From: Pseudomonas libanensis
GTDB taxonomy: Bacteria > Pseudomonadota > Gammaproteobacteria > Pseudomonadales > Pseudomonadaceae
Length of the DNA: 64,000 nt
Direction of reading: 5' to 3'
NCBI RefSeq assembly: GCF_001439685.1
Contig: NZ_JYLH01000003.1
Span: 248,001 to 312,000 of the forward strand
In this document: positions 8,546 to 17,131 of the stretch, one piece after another
How the letters are laid out: every line of letters starts with the position of its first letter
How positions within the stretch are numbered: position 1 is the stretch's first letter
Position numbers and translations under genes: made by a program
The notes under the pieces: generated by a model
The model's input: the letters and a program-made list of their open reading frames with translations, nothing else
What the model was told of the DNA's origin: nothing
Databases searched by the model: none

Positions 8546-9882
8546 CTCAACCCCCACTGCCTGAGGCGCAGGTCCAGTTTCCCTAATGGGATGCTTGGAT
8601 GATTCAAGGTCACAGCGGGCACGCCACTGGCCACCAGAAGATCCGGTAATGCACGCAGGTGCTCGGCTGTTTGTCGCAGGCGTTCAAAGCTTTGCTCGGG
8701 GTCGACGAGGTCGGCCAGAGCCTCGCATACCGCTCTCCAATTGATATCCCCGGCGATTTCCAAGGGTTTGGGCCATTTGGTGGTTCGAGTGACTGCTTCA
8801 GCATCCATTACCATGGGCGCCAAGTCATAAATGGGGGCCAGGCGCAGCGCCTTGGGCTCGCGGATGATCGACGTATTGCGACCGTGGTTATCCGAATTAC
8901 CCAGCACTTTATTCAACAAATCCCGGCGCAGGTATTCTGCAACCAGATCTGCGGTTTGGTCCTCTTGCCCCACGGCTCGCCATTGAGCAACCAACAGCCT
9001 CACCACCTCCAGATGATCCATGTAGCTGCCAGGGTTCGTCACGCCGGCCAAGGAATAGATCGACTCGACGGCCAGCCGCTCAACACCACCCTCACCCAAC
9101 CTGCGGTCAAAACGATGCATCCACAGGCTGGGTTTTGTCGCCTCTTCCAGCGCCAGCCCTTCGGTGGCAACCGTTTCGATGCCAAGAGACTCTAGCGCCC
9201 GGTAATAGTGGTACTCGCTTCTCAGGATATCTTGATCAGTCTGCGTGGCCTGGTTGCGCGCGAACTTGATGAACCAGTGCTGAGCGACGTCATCGTCATT
9301 CAGGATCGCGTCTGGATACAACAAGCCATCTACGTCTTGGGTCATCAACAATTTCGGTGCCTCGCCACCTGCTCCGGTAGCACCGCCTATGGCAGCACCT
9401 TGTTCATAGGCATATTCCAGGAAGCGGCTGTCGCGACTGATGACGTCATGTCGTGCAAATCCCATCGGTGTTTCACCGCCCAGCGCTTGGATGGACTCCT
9501 TGATCCGCATGTTGCCAATAGGTGCCGGCGTACTGCGCCCCAGCAAGAACAAATCGTCATTGATGGCCAGGGGTTTCTCACGACCAAGACGCTGCATCAA
9601 AAAACGCTTGGCCGCGCCGGCTGGCGCGATATCGTGCAAAAAAGCGGGGGCTGACTTGAGCACTGTAACGTCCCAATCCAGTGGGAACCGGGCACTGGCA
9701 GCGGTGCAGAAAGGCTGCTGGATATCTTCTAGGTGATCGACAAGATAATCCTGGCGGTAATGAAACCTGCAGGGCCCGACAAAACCCTGTTGCGGTTCAG
9801 GAAATTCAAGCCGCAGAGCATCATGCCAGTGCCCGGCGGTGAAAATCTGCAACGTCAAAGAGTAAGCGGTGTCTTTCTGCAA
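8542..9882 (-). CDS. HipA-like serine/threonine kinase toxin
   Basis: 446 residues from the preferred TTG start at 9882, which has AGGTG 7 nt upstream. The frame also allows an ATG at 9924, but that codon lies in an operator and has no ribosome site. The HipA fold is clear: an N-terminal subdomain, a Gly-rich loop GGATGAGGEAPKLL, the lysine strand WFIKFARN, the catalytic loop LLNKVLGNSDNHGRNTS, and the metal-binding LAPIYDLAPM. HipA kinases phosphorylate a translation target (GltX in E. coli), causing growth arrest and persistence; the target here is unknown. The length matches canonical HipA and all key motifs look intact. The gene is followed by hipB with a 4-bp overlap. Confidence 0.85.
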   Translation of the reverse strand: MQKDTAYSLTLQIFTAGHWHDALRLEFPEPQQGFVGPCRFHYRQDYLVDHLEDIQQPFCTAASARFPLDWDVTVLKSAPAFLHDIAPAGAAKRFLMQRLGREKPLAINDDLFLLGRSTPAPIGNMRIKESIQALGGETPMGFARHDVISRDSRFLEYAYEQGAAIGGATGAGGEAPKLLMTQDVDGLLYPDAILNDDDVAQHWFIKFARNQATQTDQDILRSEYHYYRALESLGIETVATEGLALEEATKPSLWMHRFDRRLGEGGVERLAVESIYSLAGVTNPGSYMDHLEVVRLLVAQWRAVGQEDQTADLVAEYLRRDLLNKVLGNSDNHGRNTSIIREPKALRLAPIYDLAPMVMDAEAVTRTTKWPKPLEIAGDINWRAVCEALADLVDPEQSFERLRQTAEHLRALPDLLVASGVPAVTLNHPSIPLGKLDLRLRQWGLR

Positions 9883-10016
9883 TTTAGTGCACCTGCGAGG
9901 CGGAAACGAGAGCGACACATGCAATATAGTGCATTTTTTACGAATGACGAGCTTTTATATACGCATTAAAATGCAGATATCGAGGAAAAATACCTGAAAA
10001 TGTGCAATTTAATGCA
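9878..10016. promoter_or_regulatory. array of four phased palindromic operators for the hip module
   Basis: Four 14-bp TGCA-N6-TGCA palindromes are present: TGCAATTTAGTGCA at 9878-9891, TGCAATATAGTGCA at 9920-9933, CGCATTAAAATGCA at 9962-9975 and TGCAATTTAATGCA at 10003-10016. Starts are spaced 42, 42 and 41 bp, close to four helical turns, so all would lie on one face of the DNA. The first overlaps the preferred hipA start. The second, read on the minus strand, contains TATATT, a possible -10 box. The layout resembles multi-operator HipB autorepression, with a different half-site from the E. coli TATCC-N8-GGATA. Binding by the adjacent HipB is inferred. Confidence 0.75.
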
Positions 10017-10059
10017 AACGGCTTAACCGTTATCACTGCGACACATTCCTGCAACGACC

Positions 10060-10944
10060 TTGCGCTATACCAATCGACTCGCTTGCCATAACAAGGTCGC
10101 CCTGCATGCCAGCGGCGTGACAGTCACCAACTACGGCCTGATTTCCGGCGACCGCCACGGCATCACCACGGACGAGGGTGCCACGCTGACCAACTACGGC
10201 ACAGTGATCGGCCGCAACGGCTCGGGCTTTGGTTCCGATGTCGACGGCACCGTGATCAACCACGGCACCCTCACCGGCGCGTTCTCCGGGCTGCAACCGG
10301 ATAGCGACGGTGACGGCGTGGACATCGACAAGATCGCCCATATCGAAAATTACGGGGTCATCCAGGGTGTCGGCGCCGGGGGTGTCGACAAGAACGGCTT
10401 TGCCAACGGCAGCGAAGGTATCGCCAGCTACGGCAAGCTCGATGGCGAGCACGGTAGCAACGGTTTGACCCAGCGCACCAAAGGCACAGTGCTCGGCGCC
10501 GATTGGCTACGCCCTGGGCAGGGGTCGCTTGAGCGCTGAGCCGTTCGCCAACCTCGGCTACCAGCGCGACAGCTACAAGGAAAAGGCGGCGCTGCGGCAC
10601 TGCACATCGAGGCCCAGACCCAAGACAACTTCAGCAGCACCTTCGGCCTGCGTATGGCACACCTGAGCCAACTGGACAACGGCGTCAGCCTGACACCCCG
10701 TGCCAGCGTTGGCTGGAAGCACACCTACGGCGATGTCGACAGCACCACCCGCCAGGCTTTCCTGGGCGGTGGCACAGCCTTCAATGTGGAAGGCAGCGCC
10801 CTGGATCGGGACAGCCTGTTGCTGGAAGCGGGACTGGACGTAGGCTTATCGGCGCGTCATCGCCTGGGCCTGGGCTATACCGCCGAAGTGGGTAGCAACA
10901 GCCGTAACCATGCACTGACAGGCCAATGGCAGATGAGTTTTTAA
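10060..10944 (+). pseudogene. remnant of an autotransporter gene
   Basis: Only pieces of a type V autotransporter remain. From 10060 the frame encodes the tail of a repetitive passenger (VTNYGLISG, LTNYGTVIG, INHGTLTG, IENYGVIQG) and then the first barrel strand GTVLGADW. There the sequence jumps, with a frame change near 10500, to a late barrel segment readable as EPFANLGYQRDSYKEK. A second shift near 10585 restores the frame ending ...LTGQWQMSF at 10944. Compared with the intact neighbour, which has GADW and EPFAGLGYQR about 116 residues apart, the first half of the barrel is deleted. No plausible start or signal peptide is present. The 5' truncation falls just beyond the last hip operator. 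Confidence 0.8.
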
Positions 10945-10983
10945 TCGCGCCGTACTAGAGACAACTCCCGCAAATCAGCGGTC

Positions 10984-11001
10984 GATAACCTGACAGTTAT
11001 C
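10984..11001. promoter_or_regulatory. 18-bp inverted repeat upstream of the autotransporter gene
   Basis: GATAAC-N6-GTTATC is a perfect 6-bp-arm palindrome 52 bp upstream of the autotransporter ATG, at promoter distance. It could be an operator. No regulator can be assigned. Confidence 0.35.
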
Positions 11002-11053
11002 CCCCCTCACCTCGCCTAAATTCCCGGCCTCATTCATCAGAGGTTGGGAATTC

Positions 11054-12355
11054 ATGCCCTTTACACTTCAAAGAGTCGCAATCGTCATCGGCCTGGCGGT
11101 GGCCGCCAGTTTTCCGCCCGCCCACGCGCGAGGCGATATTGAATACAGGCCCTATGGGAGTCATCCCTACGACGCGGACGACTATAGCTGGGCGTTTACA
11201 TCCGAGTTCGATGCACCGCCCCTTCCACCGCCCTTCGACGGATTCCTCACCCAGCAGGCTACCTCGCACAATGGCCTGCAGGTCGCCAAGGTGCTGGAGC
11301 CGGCATTGATTCAACTCGTGGCCTCCGGCGAACTGGACTCGCAAGACCTCAAGGAACTGCAGCAATCACTCGACCAATTGAGCAAACAACCCGGGGGGAT
11401 CGGCGCAGCCCTTGAGCAACTGGCCGCCAGCCAAAACGCCAACCTGGCCACCGCAACCCAGGCCACCACCCAGCACCTGAGCCGACAATTGCTCGCCGCC
11501 CTGCGCACACTGCCTACTGACAACGACGGCCACTTCTGGGTAAAGGGCCTGGGTAACGGCGGCAGCCTTGAATCGCAACGTGGCAGCGCCGGCCTGAAAC
11601 ACGATACCCAAGGCCTGTTGCTGGGTGCCGACTGGGCGATCGATCATGCCTGGCGGGTGGGTGTGATGGGCGCCAAGACCTCCAGCCGCTTCGATGCCCC
11701 ACGTTATGCCGCCGAGGTAGACAGCTGGCACTTGGGCGGTTACGCCGTGCGTCAGGACGGCCCCTTGGCCCTGCGCCTGGGGGGGATTTACAGCAACCAT
11801 GCAGGACAGAACAAACGCAGCGTCAGCCTGCTCAATTACCACGACTCGCTCAAAGGCAATTACAACGCCAGCAGCCAGACACTGTTCTCTGAACTGGGCT
11901 ATCAACTGGGCAGCGGTGATTCCAGTGTCGAGCCCTTCGCCGGTCTCGGCTACCAACGCTATCAACGCGACCGCTTCAAAGAGAGCGGTGGCCTGGCCGC
12001 GCTGAACGTCGGCCCCCAGACCCAACAAAATCTGAACAGCACCCTCGGCCTGCGCCTGGCAACGCTGTATCGCTTCGATAACAACATGAGCCTCACGCCC
12101 CACCTGAGCACGAGCTGGAAGCACCTCTATGGCGACGTCGACAGCCAGGTCCGCCAATCCTCGCGCCGTGCGCCAGCCCTGATTGACGGCTTTACCATCA
12201 CCGGCGCCGCCCTGGACCGCGATAGCCTGGACCTGCAAGCGGGCCTGGACCTTGCCGTGTCGCCCCGGCACAGGGTCGGTTTGACCTACACTCGCCAAGC
12301 CGGCACCCATAGCCGCGATCAAGGCCTGACGGGCCAGTGGAAAATGAGCTTCTAA
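11054..12355 (+). CDS. autotransporter-domain outer-membrane protein
   Basis: 433 residues. The signal peptide is FTLQRVAIVIGLAVAASF up to about AHA. A short acidic region rich in Pro and Tyr follows (DIEYRPYGSHPYDADDY), then an alpha-helical linker at about 65-150. The 12-stranded autotransporter beta-barrel runs from about residue 165 (HFWVKGLGNGG) to the terminal MSF, whose aromatic end is the usual outer-membrane assembly signal. The passenger is almost absent, so this is a short autotransporter barrel rather than an adhesin or protease exporter. GAGG precedes the ATG. The barrel is homologous to the damaged copy just upstream, suggesting tandem duplication and decay or a local family. 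Its secreted function is unknown. Confidence 0.85.
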   Translation: MPFTLQRVAIVIGLAVAASFPPAHARGDIEYRPYGSHPYDADDYSWAFTSEFDAPPLPPPFDGFLTQQATSHNGLQVAKVLEPALIQLVASGELDSQDLKELQQSLDQLSKQPGGIGAALEQLAASQNANLATATQATTQHLSRQLLAALRTLPTDNDGHFWVKGLGNGGSLESQRGSAGLKHDTQGLLLGADWAIDHAWRVGVMGAKTSSRFDAPRYAAEVDSWHLGGYAVRQDGPLALRLGGIYSNHAGQNKRSVSLLNYHDSLKGNYNASSQTLFSELGYQLGSGDSSVEPFAGLGYQRYQRDRFKESGGLAALNVGPQTQQNLNSTLGLRLATLYRFDNNMSLTPHLSTSWKHLYGDVDSQVRQSSRRAPALIDGFTITGAALDRDSLDLQAGLDLAVSPRHRVGLTYTRQAGTHSRDQGLTGQWKMSF

Positions 12356-12381
12356 TCCCCGCGAAACCCTGATTGCGGGCG

Positions 12382-12407
12382 AAAAAAAAGGGGAGCACCT
12401 GCCCCCC
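12382..12407 (-). terminator. rho-independent terminator of pycB
   Basis: On the minus strand GGGGGGC-AGGT-GCTCCCC forms a 7-bp stem with one G-T pair and a 4-nt loop, followed by eight T. It lies 33 bp downstream of the pycB stop, between convergent genes. Confidence 0.85.
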
Positions 12408-12439
12408 CGAGGATTAAACGTTAGTTTCGAAGGCTGTGA

Positions 12440-14248
12440 TCAGCCTTCGATCTCAATCAGGATTTCGCCAGGGTTCACCCGGTCGCCCTTGGCCACATGA
12501 ACAGCGGTGACCTTGCCGGCAATCGCTGCCTGCACTTCGGTTTCCATCTTCATGGCTTCGGTAATCAGCACGGCCTGGCCGGCCTTGACCACGTCACCGG
12601 CCTTGACCAGCACATCGACGATATTGCCCGGCATCGCCGTGCTGACATGGCCCGGTTCGGTCGCATGCTTGCGCTTGCTGCCGCCGCTGCTGACAAACTC
12701 GTTGAGCGGTTCGAACACCACTTCTTCCGGCATGCCGTCGATGGACAGGTAGAAGTGACGCTTGCCTTCGGCCTTCACACCGACACCGGTGATATCCACA
12801 CGGTAGCTCTCGCCGTGCACATCGATGACGAACTCGGTCGGTACGCCTTCGCCGCCAGCGCGGGCCACGCCGCCCGCTTCCGGGATCGGCAACAAAACTT
12901 CAGGAGCCAGGGTGCCGGCATCGCGCTCTTCGAGGAACTTGCGCCCGATGTCCGGGAACATGGCGTAGGTCAGCACGTCCTCTTCGGACTTGGCCAAGGC
13001 GCCGATTTCGCCGCGCAGCTTGGTCATTTCTGGCTTGAGCAGATCTGCCGGGCGCACGTCGATCACGTCTTCGCTGCCGATGGCCTGACGGCGCAGCTTC
13101 TCGTTCACAGTGCCCGGTGCCTTGCCGTAGCCGCCTTGCAGGTAAAGCTTCACTTCGTTGGTGATGGTCTTGTAGCGCTCGCCGGCCAGCACGTTGAAGA
13201 ACGCCTGGGTGCCGACGATCTGCGAAGTTGGGGTGACCAGCGGCGGGAAGCCGAGGTCTTCACGCACACGGGGGATTTCGGCCAGCACTTCACTCATGCG
13301 ATTGAGGGCGCCCTGCTCTTTCAACTGGTTGGCCAGGTTGGAAATCATCCCGCCCGGCACCTGGTTGACTTGCACACGGGTGTCAACGGCGGTGAACTCG
13401 CTTTCGAACTGGTGGTACTTTTTGCGCACGGCGTAGAAGTACAGGCCGATCTCCTGCAGCAGCTCCAGATCCAGGCCCGTGTCGAATTCGCTGCCTTTAA
13501 GCGCCGCGACCATCGACTCGGTACCCGGGTGGCTGGTGCCCCAGGCGAAGCTGGAAATGGCGGTGTCGATATGATCGGCACCGTTTTCGATGGCCTTGAG
13601 TTGGCACATCGCAGCCAAACCGGCGGTGTCGTGGGAGTGGATAAAGATCGGCAGGTTCTGTTCGGCTTTCAGCGCCTTGACCAGCTCGCCGGTGGCGTAC
13701 GGGGTCAGCAGGCCGGCCATGTCTTTGATGGCGATCGAATCGCAACCCATGGATTCCAACTGCTTGGCCTGGGCCACGAAGGCCTCGACGGTGTGCACCG
13801 GGCTGGTGGTGTAGGCGATGGTGCCCTGGGCATGTTTACCAGCGGCTTTGACAGCTTCGATGGCCACGCGCAGGTTACGCACGTCGTTCATGGCGTCGAA
13901 GATACGGAACACGTCGATACCGTTAACCGCCGCCTTGGCCACGAAAGCCCTTACCACGTCATCGCTGTAGTGACGGTAGCCCAGCAGGTTCTGGCCGCGC
14001 AGCAGCATTTGCAGGCGCGTGTTGGGCAACGCCGCGCGCAGTTTGCGCAGGCGCTCCCACGGGTCTTCCTTGAGGAAGCGCACGCAGGCATCGAAGGTCG
14101 CGCCGCCCCAGACTTCCAGGGACCAGTAGCCGACTTTGTCGAGCTTGTCGCAGATCGGCAGCATGTCGTCGGTGCGCATGCGGGTGGCCAGCAGCGATTG
14201 GTGGGCGTCGCGCAGGATGGTGTCGGTGACAAAGATTTTCTTGCTCAT
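12440..14248 (-). CDS. pycB: pyruvate carboxylase subunit B (carboxyltransferase + biotin carrier)
   Basis: 602 residues. The N-terminal carboxyltransferase domain begins at VTDTILRDAHQSLLATR, with FRIFDAMNDVRN and FIHSHDTAGLAAMCQLKAIE. A PYC/OADA conserved domain follows, and the C-terminal biotinyl domain carries the biotinylated lysine K567 in EAMKMETEV. It transfers CO2 from carboxybiotin to pyruvate, giving oxaloacetate. Homologs are often labelled oxaloacetate decarboxylase alpha subunit, but the adjacent biotin carboxylase gene and the lack of OadB/OadG point to two-subunit pyruvate carboxylase. The ATG at 14248 has AGGAAT upstream and lies 11 bp after pycA. A strong terminator follows. 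Confidence 0.93.
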   Translation of the reverse strand: MSKKIFVTDTILRDAHQSLLATRMRTDDMLPICDKLDKVGYWSLEVWGGATFDACVRFLKEDPWERLRKLRAALPNTRLQMLLRGQNLLGYRHYSDDVVRAFVAKAAVNGIDVFRIFDAMNDVRNLRVAIEAVKAAGKHAQGTIAYTTSPVHTVEAFVAQAKQLESMGCDSIAIKDMAGLLTPYATGELVKALKAEQNLPIFIHSHDTAGLAAMCQLKAIENGADHIDTAISSFAWGTSHPGTESMVAALKGSEFDTGLDLELLQEIGLYFYAVRKKYHQFESEFTAVDTRVQVNQVPGGMISNLANQLKEQGALNRMSEVLAEIPRVREDLGFPPLVTPTSQIVGTQAFFNVLAGERYKTITNEVKLYLQGGYGKAPGTVNEKLRRQAIGSEDVIDVRPADLLKPEMTKLRGEIGALAKSEEDVLTYAMFPDIGRKFLEERDAGTLAPEVLLPIPEAGGVARAGGEGVPTEFVIDVHGESYRVDITGVGVKAEGKRHFYLSIDGMPEEVVFEPLNEFVSSGGSKRKHATEPGHVSTAMPGNIVDVLVKAGDVVKAGQAVLITEAMKMETEVQAAIAGKVTAVHVAKGDRVNPGEILIEIEG

Positions 14249-14259
14249 TGTTATATTCC

Positions 14260-15675
14260 TCACAGGCCTGCGTGGGCGGCGATGGCGGCGGCGATGGCCA
14301 GGGCCAGCTCTTCGGGTTTGCGCTTGATCGAGTAGTTGGTCAGCTCAGGGTGGCTTTCCACGAAGCTTGTATTGAACTGGCCGCTGCGGAATTCCGGGTT
14401 GCGCAGGATTTCCTGGTAGTAGGCGGCGGTGGTCTTCACGCCTTGCAGGCGCATGTCGTCCAGGGCTCGCAGGCCGCGGTCCATGGCTTCTTCCCAGGTC
14501 AACGCCCACACCACCAGTTTCAGGCACATGGAGTCGTAGAACGGCGGGATGGTGTAGCCGGTGTAGATCGCCGTGTCGGTGCGTACGCCGGGGCCGCCGG
14601 GTGCGTAGTAACGGGTGATCTTGCCGAAGCTGGGCAGGAAGTTGTTCTTCGGGTCTTCGGCGTTGATACGGAACTGCAACGCAAAACCACGGTGCTGGAT
14701 ATCTTCCTGTTTCACCGACAGCGGCAGGCCCGAGGCGATGCGGATCTGCTCACGCACGATGTCGATCCCGGTGATTTCTTCGGTGATGGTGTGTTCCACC
14801 TGCACCCGGGTGTTCATCTCCATGAAGTACACCTCGCCCTCGGCGAGCAGGAACTCCACGGTGCCGGCGTTCTCGTAGCCAACGGCCTTGGCGGCGCGCA
14901 CCGACAGGTCGCCGATATAGGCGCGCTGTTCGGGGGTCAGCTGGGGGCTTGGGGCAATTTCGATGAGTTTCTGGTTGCGACGCTGGATCGAGCAATCACG
15001 CTCGAACAAATGCACCACGTTGCCAAAGCTGTCACCGAGGATCTGCGCCTCGATGTGCTTGGGATTGACGATGCATTTTTCCAAAAAAACTTCCGCCGAA
15101 CCGAACGCCTTGGTGGCTTCGGAGATAACACGGGGGAAGGCTTGTTCAAGCTCTTCGCGGCTGTTGCAACGGCGGATGCCACGACCGCCGCCACCGGAAG
15201 TGGCCTTGAGCATCACCGGGTAACCGATGCGGTCGCCTTCGGTGAGGGCTTCATGGATGTCAGCAACGTTGCCTTCGGTGCCCGGCGTAACCGGCACACC
15301 GGCCTTGATCATGCTGCGGCGCGCTTCGGTCTTGTCGCCCATGCGGCGGATCACTTCGGCCGACGGGCCAATGAACTTGATCCCGCGTTCGGCGCAGATG
15401 TCCGCCAGTTCAGCATTTTCTGACAGGAAGCCATAACCGGGGTGCAGGGCGTCGCAACCGGTTTCCACCGCCAGGTTCACCAGCTTGCGCGGGTTCAGGT
15501 AGCCGGCCAGGGGCTCGGCACCAATGCTGTGAGCCTCGTCGGCACGCTTGACGTGCAACGCGTGGCGGTCGGCGTCCGAGTAGACCGCGACCGAGCGAAT
15601 GCCCATCTCGGCGCAGGCACGTACGATTCGTACGGCAATTTCACCACGGTTGGCGATCAGGATCTTTTTTATCAC
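14260..15675 (-). CDS. pycA: pyruvate carboxylase subunit A (biotin carboxylase)
   Basis: 471 residues from a GTG at 15675, chosen because IKKILIANRGEIAVRIVRAC is the invariant AccC-type N-terminus and AAGGGA lies upstream; the open frame runs further. ATP-grasp features: the glycine-rich loop SGGGGRGIR, metal and bicarbonate residues in EMNTRVQVEHTITEEITGID, and the C-terminal carboxylase domain HRGFALQFRINAEDPKNNF. It carboxylates the biotin of PycB using ATP and bicarbonate, feeding anaplerosis. The length matches other PycA proteins. It is divergent from a LysR regulator, the conserved pycR arrangement of pseudomonads, across a 195-bp region with two palindromes. Confidence 0.93.
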   Translation of the reverse strand: MIKKILIANRGEIAVRIVRACAEMGIRSVAVYSDADRHALHVKRADEAHSIGAEPLAGYLNPRKLVNLAVETGCDALHPGYGFLSENAELADICAERGIKFIGPSAEVIRRMGDKTEARRSMIKAGVPVTPGTEGNVADIHEALTEGDRIGYPVMLKATSGGGGRGIRRCNSREELEQAFPRVISEATKAFGSAEVFLEKCIVNPKHIEAQILGDSFGNVVHLFERDCSIQRRNQKLIEIAPSPQLTPEQRAYIGDLSVRAAKAVGYENAGTVEFLLAEGEVYFMEMNTRVQVEHTITEEITGIDIVREQIRIASGLPLSVKQEDIQHRGFALQFRINAEDPKNNFLPSFGKITRYYAPGGPGVRTDTAIYTGYTIPPFYDSMCLKLVVWALTWEEAMDRGLRALDDMRLQGVKTTAAYYQEILRNPEFRSGQFNTSFVESHPELTNYSIKRKPEELALAIAAAIAAHAGL

Positions 15676-15797
15676 TTGGAAATTCCCTTGAGCCGATTGC
15701 TGCGTCTTCGACCTGATGGAACTGGGTCGGCGCGTGACCAAATGTTTCATGACAGTCGCGAGACACACACTAAGCCCGCCAAGGGATTAACAAAAAT

Positions 15798-15833
15798 CAA
15801 TAATTATTGGGTCATGCATAAGCAAAGACTTAT
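15798..15833. promoter_or_regulatory. two palindromes in the pycA-LysR divergent promoter region
   Basis: CAATAATTATTG (15798-15809) is a perfect 12-bp palindrome. ATAAG-N6-CTTAT (15818-15833) is a second dyad nearby. Both lie between the divergent starts where a LysR regulator would bind, and the second has the size of a LysR half-site pair. Assignment to the neighbouring regulator is inference. Confidence 0.45.
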
Positions 15834-15870
15834 AGTTGGCCGAATAGCCTGGGGCGAGGGGATATAAATA

Positions 15871-16845
15871 ATGCGTAAGTCACTGATGAGACTGACATTA
15901 CGTCAATTGCAGATCTTTCATGAGGTCTGCGATCTGCGCTCCTACAGCCGCGCAGCCGAGGAAATGTCCCTCACGCAACCCGCTGTCAGCCTGCAGATTC
16001 GCCAGCTGGAAGAGCTGATCGGCCAACCGTTGTTCGATTATGTCGGCAAAAAACTTTACATGACCGAGGCGGCCGAAGCCCTGCAGCGCGCCAGCCGCGA
16101 TATCTTCGGGCGCCTGGAAAACCTCGACATGCAGCTATCGGACATGCAGGGCTCGCTGCAGGGCCAGCTGAAACTGGCGGTGGAATCGAGCGCCAAGTAT
16201 TTCGTGCCGCACCTGTTTGCCGCCTTCAAGCGCCAGCATCCGGAAGTGCAATTGCATCTGACCGTGGTCAACCGCGCCCAGGTCATTCGCCGGCTTTCGG
16301 ATAACCGCGATGACCTGGTGATCATGTCCATGGTGCCCCAGGACATGGGCCTGGAGTTCCTGCCGTTTCTCAACAACCCGATTGTCGCCGTGGCGCCCTT
16401 CGACCACCCCTTGAGCCTGCAAGGCCCGCTACGCCTGCAAGACCTGGAGCCTTACACATTGCTGCTGCGCGAACCGGGCTCCGGTACACGGCTGGCCTGC
16501 GAGGAATACTTCAAGGAAAAACGCGTGCACTTCACCCAGACGGTGGAAGTGGCCTCGGCCGAGGCACAGCGTGAATGTGTGAGCGCAGGGTTGGGCGTGG
16601 CATTGCTGACGCGCCACGCGGTCAACCTGGAACTGGCCACCGGCGGGCTCAAGGAGCTGCCGGTGGAAGAACTGCCGCTGTACCGCAGTTGGTGCCTGGT
16701 GCAGGCCAAGGCTAAACGCCTGTCACCGGTGGCCCACGCGTTCCTGGGCTTTATCCGCAGCGAACGGGTGCAGATCAGCGCGCTGGCTGAGCGTTTCGCT
16801 GGGCGGCCACGGGTGCCTGCCAATGGAGTTCCGGGTAGTCAGTGA
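15871..16845 (+). CDS. LysR-family regulator, PycR-like
   Basis: 324 residues. An N-terminal winged HTH spans about residues 6-65 (LTLRQLQIFHEVCDLRSYSR, MSLTQPAVSLQIRQLEELIG). The effector domain is of the CbbR/CysL type (LKLAVESSAKYFVPHLFAAF, HLTVVNRAQVIRRL, LLLREPGSGTRLACEEYF). Position divergent from pycA matches pycR of pseudomonads, and carboxylase regulation by a CbbR-like LysR protein is plausible. The ATG at 15871 follows GAGGGG by about 11 nt; ATG 15886 is an alternative. Its last 71 bp overlap a convergent small gene. Confidence 0.87.
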   Translation: MRKSLMRLTLRQLQIFHEVCDLRSYSRAAEEMSLTQPAVSLQIRQLEELIGQPLFDYVGKKLYMTEAAEALQRASRDIFGRLENLDMQLSDMQGSLQGQLKLAVESSAKYFVPHLFAAFKRQHPEVQLHLTVVNRAQVIRRLSDNRDDLVIMSMVPQDMGLEFLPFLNNPIVAVAPFDHPLSLQGPLRLQDLEPYTLLLREPGSGTRLACEEYFKEKRVHFTQTVEVASAEAQRECVSAGLGVALLTRHAVNLELATGGLKELPVEELPLYRSWCLVQAKAKRLSPVAHAFLGFIRSERVQISALAERFAGRPRVPANGVPGSQ

Positions 16846-16972
16846 TGCTCTGGAGCAACTGGCGCTCTTCGCAACGGTCTTCGATGGCGCGACGGAACGC
16901 CATGCGGCGCTGGTCTTCCTGCTGACGACGGGTCTTGACGGTGCTGTTGCTGTCTTCGTAGGGCCGGGTCAT
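16775..16972 (-). CDS. small PA3496-family putative envelope integrity protein
   Basis: 65 residues, highly charged: MTRPYEDSNSTVKTRRQQED followed by QRRMAFRRAIEDRCEERQLL. It matches, from memory, the short Pseudomonas family named PA3496 (putative envelope integrity protein), whose molecular function is not established. It has no signal peptide or membrane segment. The start has GGGAGA upstream. The 3' 71 bp overlap the end of the LysR gene on the opposite strand, so both proteins share coding DNA there. Confidence 0.65.
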   Translation of the reverse strand: MTRPYEDSNSTVKTRRQQEDQRRMAFRRAIEDRCEERQLLQSITDYPELHWQAPVAAQRNAQPAR

Positions 16973-17081
16973 TTGGAGTCTCCCAATGCGAGTACGGGGA
17001 GTACAGGATGGGCGCGGGGGATGACGGTTTGGCGGCGCAAGGGTTACAAGATGATGAATCTTCCAAAGCTGACACAAATCC

Positions 17082-17111
17082 ATGTGGGAGCTGGCTTGCC
17101 TGCTCCCACAT
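17082..17111. repeat. single REP hairpin
   Basis: ATGTGGGAGC...GCTCCCACAT-type 30-bp palindrome with loop TGGCTTGCCT, followed by TTTT. It is a short-arm member of the same REP family, and may double as the terminator of the RpiR gene on the minus strand. Confidence 0.8.
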
Positions 17112-17131
17112 TTTGACCGAGTGGCCTGGGC

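Noticed and set aside
9882..9924. hipA start at ATG 9924
   Set aside because: It lies within an operator palindrome, lacks a ribosome site, and adds residues not seen in HipA; TTG 9882 with AGGTG is preferred, though unproven.
12497..14335. 612-codon frame opposite pycB
   Set aside because: Exact shadow of a conserved enzyme gene; no domain, no ribosome site.
12440..15675. pycA/pycB as acetyl-CoA carboxylase or sodium-pumping oxaloacetate decarboxylase
   Set aside because: PycB has a pyruvate-type carboxyltransferase plus biotin domain, no membrane subunits are adjacent, and the divergent LysR gene matches the pseudomonad pyruvate carboxylase locus.
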